DNA of 17,499 nucleotides from JBOGFI01 sp050743365 (lineage in GTDB: Bacteria > Actinomycetota > Acidimicrobiia > IMCC26256 > JACDBD01), in the NCBI GenBank assembly GCA_050743365.1, contig JBOGFI010000182.1, positions 1 through 17,499 of the forward strand. Direction: 5' to 3'. The notes under the pieces were generated by a model, which was not told where the DNA came from, did not search any database, and worked only from the letters and a program-made list of their open reading frames with translations. Below are positions 7,228-16,028 of the stretch, piece by piece. Made by a program: the position numbers and the translations under genes. Each line of letters opens with the position of its first letter. Position 1 is the stretch's first letter.

Positions 7228-8085
7228 TTACCGGACGAACTGGCCCCGCAGGCGGGCGACGCGCTCGGCGGTGGGCGGGTGGGTCTGGAACAGGCCGGCG
7301 AAGTTGACCTTGCGGCCCGTCAGCGGGTTCACGATGTACGCGGTGGCCTGGGCCGGGTTCACGTTCATCGGGACCTGCTTGGCGTAGGCCTCGATCTTCT
7401 CGAGCGCCCGGGCCAGGGGTTCGCCGTTGCCGAGCAGCGCGGCGCCGTCGTGGTCGGCCTCGTATTCGCGCGACCGGGACAACGCCATCTGGAGCAGCAC
7501 CGCGGCGATGGGGGCGAGGATCGTCAGAGCCAGGAGCCCGAAGATGTTGCCACCGTCGTCGTCGTCACCGCCGCCGCCGAAGATCGCGCCGAACATCGCG
7601 ATGCGGGCCACGAACGTGATCCCCATGGCCACCGCGGCCGCGACCGAGCCGATGAGGATGTCGCGGTTGCGGACGTGCGACAGCTCGTGGGAGAGGACGC
7701 CGCGGAGCTCGTCCTCGTCGAGCACCTGGACGATGCCCTGGGTCACCGCCACCGCGGCGTGGCGGGGGCTGCGCCCGGTGGCAAAGGCGTTGGGCTGGGC
7801 CGCGGGCGAGACGTACAGCTTGGGCATGGGCATGCCCGACTGGCGGGTGAGGTCGCGCACGATCGCGTAGAGACGGGGGGCCTCCTGCTCGGTCACCGGC
7901 TTGGCGCCGGCCGCCTTCACCGCGATCTTGTCGCTGAACCAGTACGACGCGCCGACGATGACAAGGCCGATGGCGAGGCCGATGATCAGGCCGCCCTGTC
8001 CCCAGAACGAGCCGATCCCCATGAGCAGCCCGCCGAGGGCGGCGAGCAGGATGAACGTCTTGGCGTTGTTCTTGAACGATTGCAT
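7228..8085 (-). CDS. htpX: Membrane zinc metalloprotease HtpX (M48 family)
   Basis: The product is about 285 residues from the preferred ATG. Two hydrophobic segments (about 10-27 and 32-50) precede the catalytic domain. The zinc-binding motif is HELSH (133-137) and the third ligand lies in SREYEAD (about 205-211). Two more hydrophobic stretches (about 143-170 and 181-200) are separated by a GGGGDDDDGG loop, and the end carries FQTHPPTAERVARLR, typical of HtpX. HtpX cleaves damaged membrane proteins and works in parallel with FtsH in E. coli. Starts at GTG 8094 or ATG 8091 are possible, but GGTAGG is 8 bases from ATG 8085, which favours the latter. A TAGCGT box upstream probably drives it. 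It forms a quality-control theme with the nearby FtsH-like protease. Confidence 0.95.
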   Translation of the reverse strand: MQSFKNNAKTFILLAALGGLLMGIGSFWGQGGLIIGLAIGLVIVGASYWFSDKIAVKAAGAKPVTEQEAPRLYAIVRDLTRQSGMPMPKLYVSPAAQPNAFATGRSPRHAAVAVTQGIVQVLDEDELRGVLSHELSHVRNRDILIGSVAAAVAMGITFVARIAMFGAIFGGGGDDDDGGNIFGLLALTILAPIAAVLLQMALSRSREYEADHDGAALLGNGEPLARALEKIEAYAKQVPMNVNPAQATAYIVNPLTGRKVNFAGLFQTHPPTAERVARLRGQFVR

Positions 8086-8106
8086 GGTCATCACCTACCC
8101 GGAGCA

Positions 8107-8112
8107 ACGCTA
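8107..8112 (-). promoter_or_regulatory. Putative -10 box (TAGCGT) for htpX
   Basis: TAGCGT on the minus strand lies about 21 bases before the preferred ATG at 8085 and fits TANNNT. The leader between them holds the Shine-Dalgarno-like GGTAGG. No clear -35 box is seen. Confidence 0.45.
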
Positions 8113-8159
8113 GGGCCACGCCCCGCGTTCCCCCCAATCGTGAAGATTTGCCGACGGCA

Positions 8160-8172
8160 CCCCCGCCGGGGG
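8160..8172 (-). terminator. Short GC hairpin after the EamA gene
   Basis: CCCCC-GCC-GGGGG forms a 5-bp stem 5 bases past the transporter stop codon. It is a weak terminator candidate for the acs operon. Confidence 0.35.
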
Positions 8173-8177
8173 ACCCG

Positions 8178-9005
8178 CTACCGCCACACGATCAGGAGCA
8201 CCAGGCCGGTGGCCACGATCGACGCCGCCACGAGCCGGCCCCGGCCCGGGCGCTCGTGGAGGAACAGCCACCCGGCGCCGGCGCCCAGCACCACCGACGA
8301 CTCCCGCAGCGCGGCGACGTAGCCCACCGGCGCGAGCCGGGCGCCGGCGAGCACCATCGAGTAGGCCAGGGTCGAGCAGACCCCCCCGACGAGGTAGCGG
8401 CGCCACTCGAGCCGCACCGCGGGGACGATGTCCCCCGCCCGACCGACGACCAGCAGGAGCACGCTGAGGGCGATGCCGGCGCCGAGCACGAGCGCGATCC
8501 CGTACCCGAGGCCGCTCGAGCGGCGGGCCCCGGCGGCGTCGAGCGTCGTGTACGTCCCGATGGTGGCAGCCGTCAGCCCCGCCCACAGCAGCGCGAGCCG
8601 CGACACCTGGGGCCGCACCAGCGATGCGAGGCCGCCGACCACGATCGCGATCGCCAGCCAGGCGAGGCCGGAGAGGACGTCGCTCAGGAAGAGCACGCCG
8701 CCCACCGCGGCGAGGAGTGCCCCGCCTCCCCGGGCGAGCGGGTAGGCGAACGAGAAGTCGCCGTGGTGGTAGGCGCGCGTGAGGGCGAGGACGTAGAGCA
8801 CGTGGACCAGGCTCGACCCGACCAGGAACGGGAGCGCGGCCGAGCCGGGCACGCCGACGAGCAGGAGCACGGGAACGAAGAGCAGGCCACCGACCAGGAA
8901 CTGTCCCCAGGCGGCGAGCAGCCGCTCGCTGCTCGTCATGATGAGCAGGTTCCATGCCGCGTGCAGCCCGGCCGACCCGAGCGCCAGCAGCGTCGCGGTG
9001 AGCAT
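8178..9005 (-). CDS. EamA/DMT-family membrane transporter
   Basis: The 275-residue protein is almost wholly hydrophobic, with about nine to ten membrane segments in two halves of similar design. These are the EamA repeats of the drug/metabolite transporter superfamily. The second half contains STLAYSMVLAGARLAPVGYVAALRESSVVLGAGAGWLFLHERPG, the usual EamA tail with a Glu-Arg near the last segment. It probably exports or imports a small metabolite; the substrate is unknown. The ATG at 9005 is chosen because it overlaps the stop of the upstream HAD gene by one base (TGATG), a sign of translational coupling, and the first membrane segment starts at once. A longer upstream reading would run into the HAD gene. 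Confidence 0.88.
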   Translation of the reverse strand: MLTATLLALGSAGLHAAWNLLIMTSSERLLAAWGQFLVGGLLFVPVLLLVGVPGSAALPFLVGSSLVHVLYVLALTRAYHHGDFSFAYPLARGGGALLAAVGGVLFLSDVLSGLAWLAIAIVVGGLASLVRPQVSRLALLWAGLTAATIGTYTTLDAAGARRSSGLGYGIALVLGAGIALSVLLLVVGRAGDIVPAVRLEWRRYLVGGVCSTLAYSMVLAGARLAPVGYVAALRESSVVLGAGAGWLFLHERPGRGRLVAASIVATGLVLLIVWR

Positions 9006-9495
9006 CAGTCGTAGTACCCCGAATGGAAGTAGATGCAGGGGACACCCTCGGCCCGGAACATCTCGACGTTGCGGCGGTCGTCCTCGATGGCGAGGCGGAG
9101 CTCGAAGCCGTAGGCCCGCAGGTCCCAGACCGACGACTGCTTGAACTCGCGTGACAGCTCGTAGTCGCCCCAGGGGCGCATGAGGAGCACGTCCCACCGG
9201 ATCCGGTAGCGGTGCAGCCACGCTTCCGTGAGGTGGTGGACCCGCAGGGGGCGGGCGGTGAGCAGGACCACCCGCAGCTCCGGGTCGAGCAGGTCGAGGA
9301 GCACCTTGACCTCCTCGATCACCGAGTCGTCGCCGCAGGCGTCGAAGAAGGCGCGCCAGTCGCGCCGGGGCGCGTCGAGGTAGTGCTGGCGGCTCACTGC
9401 GTCGGAGAGCACGCCGTCGAGGTCGACCACCGTCGCCGGGCCCGGCCCCACCGGACCGTCGCGCCAGGTCCAGTGGTCGGGATAGGGCGCCGGCG

Positions 9496-9499
<4 letters not shown>
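9005..9499 (-). CDS. Small HAD-like hydrolase
   Basis: The 164-residue protein has the HAD signatures in order: motif I VVDLDGVLSD with the nucleophile Asp26 and Asp28, motif II LLTARP, a Lys region (SREFKQSSV), and motif IV IEDDRRN with the acidic pair. No cap domain is apparent. The layout resembles polynucleotide-kinase-type or P5-type phosphatase domains (DLDG then 'LTARP... IEDD'), so it may remove a phosphate from a nucleic acid end or small metabolite. It starts with GTG overlapping the acs stop by four bases (GTGA) and ends overlapping the transporter start by one. It is therefore the middle gene of a tightly coupled operon. Substrate unknown. Confidence 0.85.
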
Positions 9500-11463
<1,964 letters not shown>

Positions 11464-11492
11464 CGTCCCCCCTCCCACTCAGCGAGCGCCCC

Positions 11493-11502
11493 ACGCTAGC
11501 GT
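11493..11502. promoter_or_regulatory. Palindromic ACGCTAGCGT with a -10 box on both strands
   Basis: The 10-base palindrome contains TAGCGT on each strand. On the minus strand it lies 29 bases before the acs ATG with a good ribosome binding site between, so it is a likely acs -10 box. On the plus strand it could start a long leader towards the iniB-like gene. It may alternatively be a protein-binding palindrome. Confidence 0.45.
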
Positions 11503-11534
11503 CGCCCACTGGCCGGCAGGCGGGCCGTCGAAAA

Positions 11535-11549
11535 CTCCCTTTGCGGGAG
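11535..11549. promoter_or_regulatory. Possible operator: CTCCC-N5-GGGAG
   Basis: A short inverted repeat lies in the divergent acs/iniB spacer, 52 bases before the candidate iniB -10 box, followed by a GGCCGCGGCC palindrome (11553-11562). The position would suit a regulator, but such short palindromes arise easily in GC-rich DNA. Confidence 0.2.
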
Positions 11550-11600
11550 ATAGGCCGCGGCCGCGCCATCCCCCGGCTTTCCACAAAGCGCCCAATGGCG

Positions 11601-11606
11601 TACGCT
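11601..11606 (+). promoter_or_regulatory. Putative -10 box (TACGCT) of the iniB-like gene
   Basis: TACGCT fits TANNNT and would give a leader of about 48 bases. The leader contains a 7-bp hairpin (CCCGATG 11617-11623 with CATCGGG 11634-11640) and AGGGGG six bases before the ATG. The hairpin ends about 8 bases before that ribosome binding site. The -35 region is weak. Confidence 0.4.
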
Positions 11607-11660
11607 CCCGACACGGCCCGATGCCAGGGAGGCCATCGGGAATAGGGCAGGGGGATTCTC

Positions 11661-12584
11661 ATGGCGGATATTGCGAACGCGCTCCAAGCGTTCCTCGACT
11701 TCTTCACGAACAAGGACGGCACCGCCGCCCAGGCGACGAAGAGCCCCGGCGGGGTCGCGGGCTACGCCGACAGCACCGGCATCACCGAGTGCGACTTTGG
11801 CGAGCTGGTCACCGCGGCCCGGCCCTACCTGACGTCGAGCCAGGTTGCGGCCCTCGATGCCGCCACGGTGACCAGCCAGGGCGCCAACGTGAACGTCGGC
11901 GGGCAGTCGTTCGCGCCGCTGCCGCCGACGGCGACCAACGCGCAACGGCTGGCCGGGGCTACCTACATCAACAACACCACCAGCAACGTCACCACCTACG
12001 ACAACGACCTCAACAACACCCTCAACCAGGTGGCGCTGGGGGGCGACAACGTGGCGGTGCTCGACCAGCAGACTGCGTCCGCGCCGGGCGCGGTCTCGGT
12101 GGGCGGGGACGTCAGGGACAGCGCGCTCGCCACCGGGGCGGGGGCGGTGGCCGGCAGCGGTGCGGCCGACGTCATCGGGACCACCGGGGGCGAGGTCGGG
12201 GGCGACCTGACCAACATCCAGGACGCCGGCCTCGCGGGGGTGAACTTCGGCGACGGCCCCACCGGCGATGTGACGGGTGCCGCCCCCGGCGGCGTCGCTG
12301 CCGGTCCCGGCGGCGCGGCGTCGGGAACCGGTCCGGCGGCCGGCGGTGGCAGCCAGCAAGCGGGCGAGAACATCGCCGGGGCCGCCGGCGGCGGCTCGGT
12401 GGACGCGAGCCTCGGCGGCAACGTCCAGGCGGGCGACAACCCGCTCAACGTGGGGCCCGGACAGGTTGCGGGCGGCGACATCGACCAGTCGGCCGACGAC
12501 ATCGTGGTCGCCGAGGACTCGGTCGTCGCCCAGGACCAGAGCGCCGCCGCCGGCACCGACGAGGGCGACGTCGACATCGCCTGA
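11661..12584 (+). CDS. IniB-like acidic Gly/Ala-rich protein
   Basis: The 307-residue protein starts with a helical domain (about 1-70: ALQAFLDFFTNKDG, then a 'GITECDFGELVTAARPYL' segment) that resembles the N-terminal domain of mycobacterial IniB. An Asn/Thr-rich stretch follows (100-125), then a Gly/Ala/Asp-rich tail with many GGD, GGN and GDN steps. There is no signal peptide or membrane segment. The last basic residue is Arg152: residues 153-307 have no Lys, Arg or His, which makes the tail very acidic. In mycobacteria iniB is the first gene of the envelope-stress-induced iniBAC operon; its biochemical role is not known. AGGGGG lies 6 bases before the ATG. The identification rests on the N-domain, composition and the two dynamin-like genes that follow. 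Confidence 0.75.
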   Translation: MADIANALQAFLDFFTNKDGTAAQATKSPGGVAGYADSTGITECDFGELVTAARPYLTSSQVAALDAATVTSQGANVNVGGQSFAPLPPTATNAQRLAGATYINNTTSNVTTYDNDLNNTLNQVALGGDNVAVLDQQTASAPGAVSVGGDVRDSALATGAGAVAGSGAADVIGTTGGEVGGDLTNIQDAGLAGVNFGDGPTGDVTGAAPGGVAAGPGGAASGTGPAAGGGSQQAGENIAGAAGGGSVDASLGGNVQAGDNPLNVGPGQVAGGDIDQSADDIVVAEDSVVAQDQSAAAGTDEGDVDIA

Positions 12585-12603
12585 GCCGTAGCGGCGTCAC
12601 ACC

Positions 12604-12638
12604 CACGAGGCCCCGGGGCGCGGTCCCGGGGCCCCGTG
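12604..12638 (+). terminator. Long GC hairpin between iniB-like and iniA-like genes
   Basis: CACG-A-GGCCCCGGG, a 7-base loop, and CCCGGGGCC-C-CGTG form a 13-pair stem with one mismatch, 20 bases after the iniB-like stop. No T-run follows. It probably ends or attenuates iniB transcription, after which a separate -10 box serves the dynamin genes. Confidence 0.6.
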
Positions 12639-12646
12639 CGCGTCCC

Positions 12647-12652
12647 TAGCAT
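12647..12652 (+). promoter_or_regulatory. Putative -10 box (TAGCAT) for the dynamin gene pair
   Basis: TAGCAT fits TANNNT and lies 21 bases before the GTG start of the iniA-like gene, with GAGGTGGAGG between. It comes directly after the hairpin, which suggests independent expression of the GTPase pair. Confidence 0.4.
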
Positions 12653-12673
12653 CGTCGGCATCGAGGTGGAGGC

Positions 12674-14530
12674 GTGACCGCGAGCCCGGTGGAGCAGGCG
12701 CCCGAGGCGGCGCGCCGGCGCGCCCTCACCGTCGTCGATACCGGCGTGCGGGCAGCGCGCGCCTACGGCCGGGACGACCTCGCCAGCCGTCTCGAGGGCA
12801 CCCGCCGGCGCCTCACCGACCCGGCCGTGCAGGTGCTCGTCGTGGGCGAGTTCAAGCAGGGCAAGAGCTCGCTCGTGAACGCGCTCGTCGACGACGACGT
12901 GTGCCCCGTCGACGACGACGTCGCCACGTCCGCGCCCACGGTCGTCCGCTTCGGCGAGGACCGGGTGGCCTGCGTCGTGCGCGAGGCGCCGGACGACGGG
13001 GAGCCGACCACGGAGGCGATCTCGCTCGAGGACCTCCCGCTCTACGCCTCGGAATCGGGCAACCCCGGCAACGAGCGGCGGGTGCGCACCGTGGAGATCG
13101 CCGTGCCCAGCGACGTGCTCGCGGGTGGCCTCGAGCTGGTCGACACACCCGGGGTCGGGGGACTGGGCTCGGCCCACAGCGCGATCACGATGGCCGCGCT
13201 CCCGATGGCCGACGCCCTCGTCTTCGTGACCGACGCGAGCCAGGAGATGTCGGCTCCCGAGCTCGAGTTCCTCGAGCGAGCCCGAGATCTCTGCCCGAAC
13301 GTCGTCGGCGTGATGACCAAGACCGACTTCTACCCCGAGTGGCAGCGCATCCGGGACATCGACCTCGAGCGCCTGGCGGGCAGCGGCGTGCACATGGCGC
13401 TGCTGCCCGTCTCCTCGGTCGTGCGCAGCCTCGCGCTCGACACCGGCGATGCGGACCTCGACGCCGAGTCGGGCTTCCCCGCACTCGTCGCCTACCTGCG
13501 CGACCAGGTCGTGGCGGCGGTGGACGACCTGCTGGCCCGGTCGGCGGCGAACGACCTGCTGTCGGTGGTGGCGCAGCTCGAGACGGGGTTCCGCTCCGAG
13601 CGGGACGCGCTGGAGTCGCCCGAGCGGACCGCCGGGATCCTCCGCGAGCTCGAGGAGACGAAGGACCGCGTCGTCCGGCTGCGGGGCGAGGCGTCCCGCT
13701 GGGTCATGACCCTCAACGACGGCATCGCCGACCTCAACGCAGACGCCGACCACGACTTGCGGTCGCGGCTGCGCGTGGTGCTGCGCGAGGGTGAGACCGC
13801 GATCGACGAGGACGATCCCGCCGAGACGTGGCCGGACTTCGAGCCCTGGCTCTACCGGCGGGTGGCGTGGGAGGCGTCGGAGAGCTACGCCGCGCTGACC
13901 CGGCTGACCGCCGGGCTCACCGAGCGAGTTACGGACCACTTCCGGGAGACCCTCGGCGACCTCGACCCCGGGATCGAGCTGCACGCGCCCGCGCTCACCG
14001 CGGAGTCGGTCGCGGTCACGGCCAACGTGGAGTTCCAGGTCGAGGGGGCGGGCGACAAGAGCCTGGCCGTCGTGCGCGGGTCCTACGCGGGGCTGGCGAT
14101 GTTCGGCATGGTCGGTTCGCTGGCGGGACTCTCGATGCTCAACCCGCTCACCGTTCCGCTCAGCGTGATGATGGGACGCAAGGCGCTGCAGGACGAGAAG
14201 CAGCGCAAGCTGACCATGCGCCGGCAAGAGGCGAAGCAGGCGCTGCGCCGGTACGTCGACGAGGTGCAGTTCAACGTGGGCAAGGACCTGCGGGACACGC
14301 TCCGGAGGATCCAGCGCGACCTGCGCGACCGCTTCCAGGCCCGGGCCGAAGAGGTCCAGCGCACCACCGACGAGGCCCTGGCGGGCGCCCAGCGATCCGT
14401 CCAGGCCACCGAGCAGGAGCGCCAGGAGCGGCTCCGCTACGCCACCGCGGAGCTCGAGAAGATCGACCTCCTCCGCCAGCACGCTGCCGCGCTCGCCCCC
14501 GGCCTGGCGCGCTCACGCGCCGCGGGCTGA
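12674..14530 (+). CDS. Bacterial dynamin-like GTPase, IniA-like
   Basis: The 618-residue protein has GTPase motifs G1 GEFKQGKS (58-65), a likely G2 threonine/serine near 85-86, G3 DTPG (157-160) and G4 TKTD (215-218). A long helical stalk (about 290-460) follows. The hydrophobic segment SYAGLAMFGMVGSLAGLSML and onward to PLSVMMGRKAL (about 470-503) would touch the membrane. A charged coiled-coil-like helix lies at 505-600. The order and size match mycobacterial IniA (about 640 residues), a dynamin-like protein shown to act on membranes. A GTG start is used, with GGAGG 2 bases upstream and a longer GAGGTGGAGG tract. The stop overlaps the next gene start by one base, so the two GTPases are made together, as in IniA/IniC. 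Function here is inferred as membrane remodelling under stress. Confidence 0.88.
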   Translation: MTASPVEQAPEAARRRALTVVDTGVRAARAYGRDDLASRLEGTRRRLTDPAVQVLVVGEFKQGKSSLVNALVDDDVCPVDDDVATSAPTVVRFGEDRVACVVREAPDDGEPTTEAISLEDLPLYASESGNPGNERRVRTVEIAVPSDVLAGGLELVDTPGVGGLGSAHSAITMAALPMADALVFVTDASQEMSAPELEFLERARDLCPNVVGVMTKTDFYPEWQRIRDIDLERLAGSGVHMALLPVSSVVRSLALDTGDADLDAESGFPALVAYLRDQVVAAVDDLLARSAANDLLSVVAQLETGFRSERDALESPERTAGILRELEETKDRVVRLRGEASRWVMTLNDGIADLNADADHDLRSRLRVVLREGETAIDEDDPAETWPDFEPWLYRRVAWEASESYAALTRLTAGLTERVTDHFRETLGDLDPGIELHAPALTAESVAVTANVEFQVEGAGDKSLAVVRGSYAGLAMFGMVGSLAGLSMLNPLTVPLSVMMGRKALQDEKQRKLTMRRQEAKQALRRYVDEVQFNVGKDLRDTLRRIQRDLRDRFQARAEEVQRTTDEALAGAQRSVQATEQERQERLRYATAELEKIDLLRQHAAALAPGLARSRAAG

Positions 14531-16020
14531 TGGGCGCCTCGCTCACCCAGCAGGTCGGCAAGCTCGTCGACGACGCCATCGCGGCCTGCGAGGGAACCGC
14601 CGGGGCGCGCCGGCTCGTGGCGGCGCGGGCGCGCCTCGACGAGCCGCTGCGCGTCGCCATCGCCGGCAAGATCAAGGCGGGCAAGTCGACGCTGCTCAAC
14701 GCGCTCGTCGGCGCAGAGCTGGCCCCGACCGACGCGAGCGAGTGCACCCATGTCGTCGCCTGGTACCGCGACGGGATCACGTACCGGGTCACCTTGCAGC
14801 CGCGACGCGGTGAGGCGCGTCAGGTCCCGTTCCGACGCGACGGTGGTGCCATCGATGTCGACCTCGACGGGATGGCCCCCGAGGAGATCGAGCGGCTCGT
14901 CATCGAATGGCCCGCGCCGTCGCTCCGCGACGTCACCCTCATCGACACCCCGGGCCTCGGGTCGTTGACGGTCGAGGCTTCCGAGAGCACGCGCGCCTTC
15001 CTGACCGGCGGTCCCGAGCGGCCGGTCCAAGCCGACGCGGTGCTATACCTCATGCGGCACCTCCACGCCGACGACGCCCGGTTTCTCGAGGCGTTCCGCG
15101 ACGAGACGGCTCGCGCGACGCCGATCAACGCCATCGCCATCGTCTCGCGGGCCGACGAGGTGGCCGGCGGTCGCCTCGACGCCATGGAGTCGGCGGGCCG
15201 AATCGCGCAGCGCTACCGCAATGACCCGACGGTGCGTCGCCTGTGCCAGACGGTGCTCCCCGTCGCCGGGCTACTCGCCGAAACCGGCGCCACCCTGACC
15301 GAGGAGGAGTTCCGGGCGCTCCAGCGCCTCGCGGGCGCGCCCCGTGAGGACACCGACCGTCTCCTGCTCACCGCCGACCGGTTCATCAATTCCGAGGCGG
15401 CGATCACCCTCACGCCGCTCGAGCGGGGGCACCTCACGGCGCGGCTGGGGCTCTTCGGCGTGCGGCTGGCGGTGGCGTTGCTCCGAGACCGGGTCGTGAC
15501 CAGCGCCGGCCAGCTCGCGGACGAGCTGGTCGTCCGCAGCGGGATCCGCGAGCTGCGCGACGTGCTCCGGTCCCATTTCGGCAGCCGGAGCGACGTGCTC
15601 AAGGCCCGCTCGGCGCTGGTTGCCGTCGAGCACGCCCTCCGAGATGCAGGAGGGCCCGAACGCGAACGGCTCCTGGCGGAGATCGAGCGCATCGAGGCGA
15701 GCGCGCACGTCTTCGCCGAGATCCGGCTCCTCCACACGATCCGGGGCGCCGCGGTCAGACTCACCGACGACGAGACCGAGGCGGCCGAGCGGCTCCTCGG
15801 GGCCCAGGGGGCGGGGCTCGCCGACCGCGCCGGCCTGCCACCCGACGCCGGCGTCGACGAGCTGCGCGACGCCATGCTCGGGGCGCTCGAGCGGTGGCAG
15901 CAGCGGGCCGAGAACCCCCTGTCGTCGCGTGACGCCGTCGCCGCTTCGCGAGTGCTCGCCCGGACGTGCGAGGGGATGCTGACCGACCTCGGCGCGATGG
16001 CGCGACCGACGCCCGGCTAG
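14530..16020 (+). CDS. Second bacterial dynamin-like GTPase, IniC-like
   Basis: The 496-residue protein has G1 GKIKAGKS (46-53), G3 DTPG (139-142) and a non-standard G4, SRAD (206-209), followed by EVAGGRLDAM. Mycobacterial IniC is about the same length (493). It is mainly helical after residue 250 and, unlike its upstream neighbour, has no long hydrophobic membrane segment. That fits a heteromeric pair in which IniA contacts the membrane and IniC is a soluble partner. The ATG at 14530 is chosen because it overlaps the IniA-like stop by one base (TGATG) and the P-loop then lies at the usual distance. A much longer in-frame reading that starts inside the upstream gene is an artefact of GC-rich DNA. 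It ends 8 bases from the stop of the convergent Hsp70-like gene. Confidence 0.88.
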   Translation: MGASLTQQVGKLVDDAIAACEGTAGARRLVAARARLDEPLRVAIAGKIKAGKSTLLNALVGAELAPTDASECTHVVAWYRDGITYRVTLQPRRGEARQVPFRRDGGAIDVDLDGMAPEEIERLVIEWPAPSLRDVTLIDTPGLGSLTVEASESTRAFLTGGPERPVQADAVLYLMRHLHADDARFLEAFRDETARATPINAIAIVSRADEVAGGRLDAMESAGRIAQRYRNDPTVRRLCQTVLPVAGLLAETGATLTEEEFRALQRLAGAPREDTDRLLLTADRFINSEAAITLTPLERGHLTARLGLFGVRLAVALLRDRVVTSAGQLADELVVRSGIRELRDVLRSHFGSRSDVLKARSALVAVEHALRDAGGPERERLLAEIERIEASAHVFAEIRLLHTIRGAAVRLTDDETEAAERLLGAQGAGLADRAGLPPDAGVDELRDAMLGALERWQQRAENPLSSRDAVAASRVLARTCEGMLTDLGAMARPTPG

Positions 16021-16028
16021 CGGTCGCG

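Noticed and set aside
11996..14482. 828-codon minus-strand ORF opposite the iniB- and iniA-like genes
   Set aside because: It is a shadow of two real genes, with no recognisable domain and composition typical of reverse-complemented GC-rich codons.
13828..14529. Upstream in-frame extension of the iniC-like gene inside the iniA-like gene
   Set aside because: The extension is Arg/Gly/Ala-rich noise overlapping iniA. The ATG at 14530 overlaps the iniA-like stop and gives the usual IniC length.
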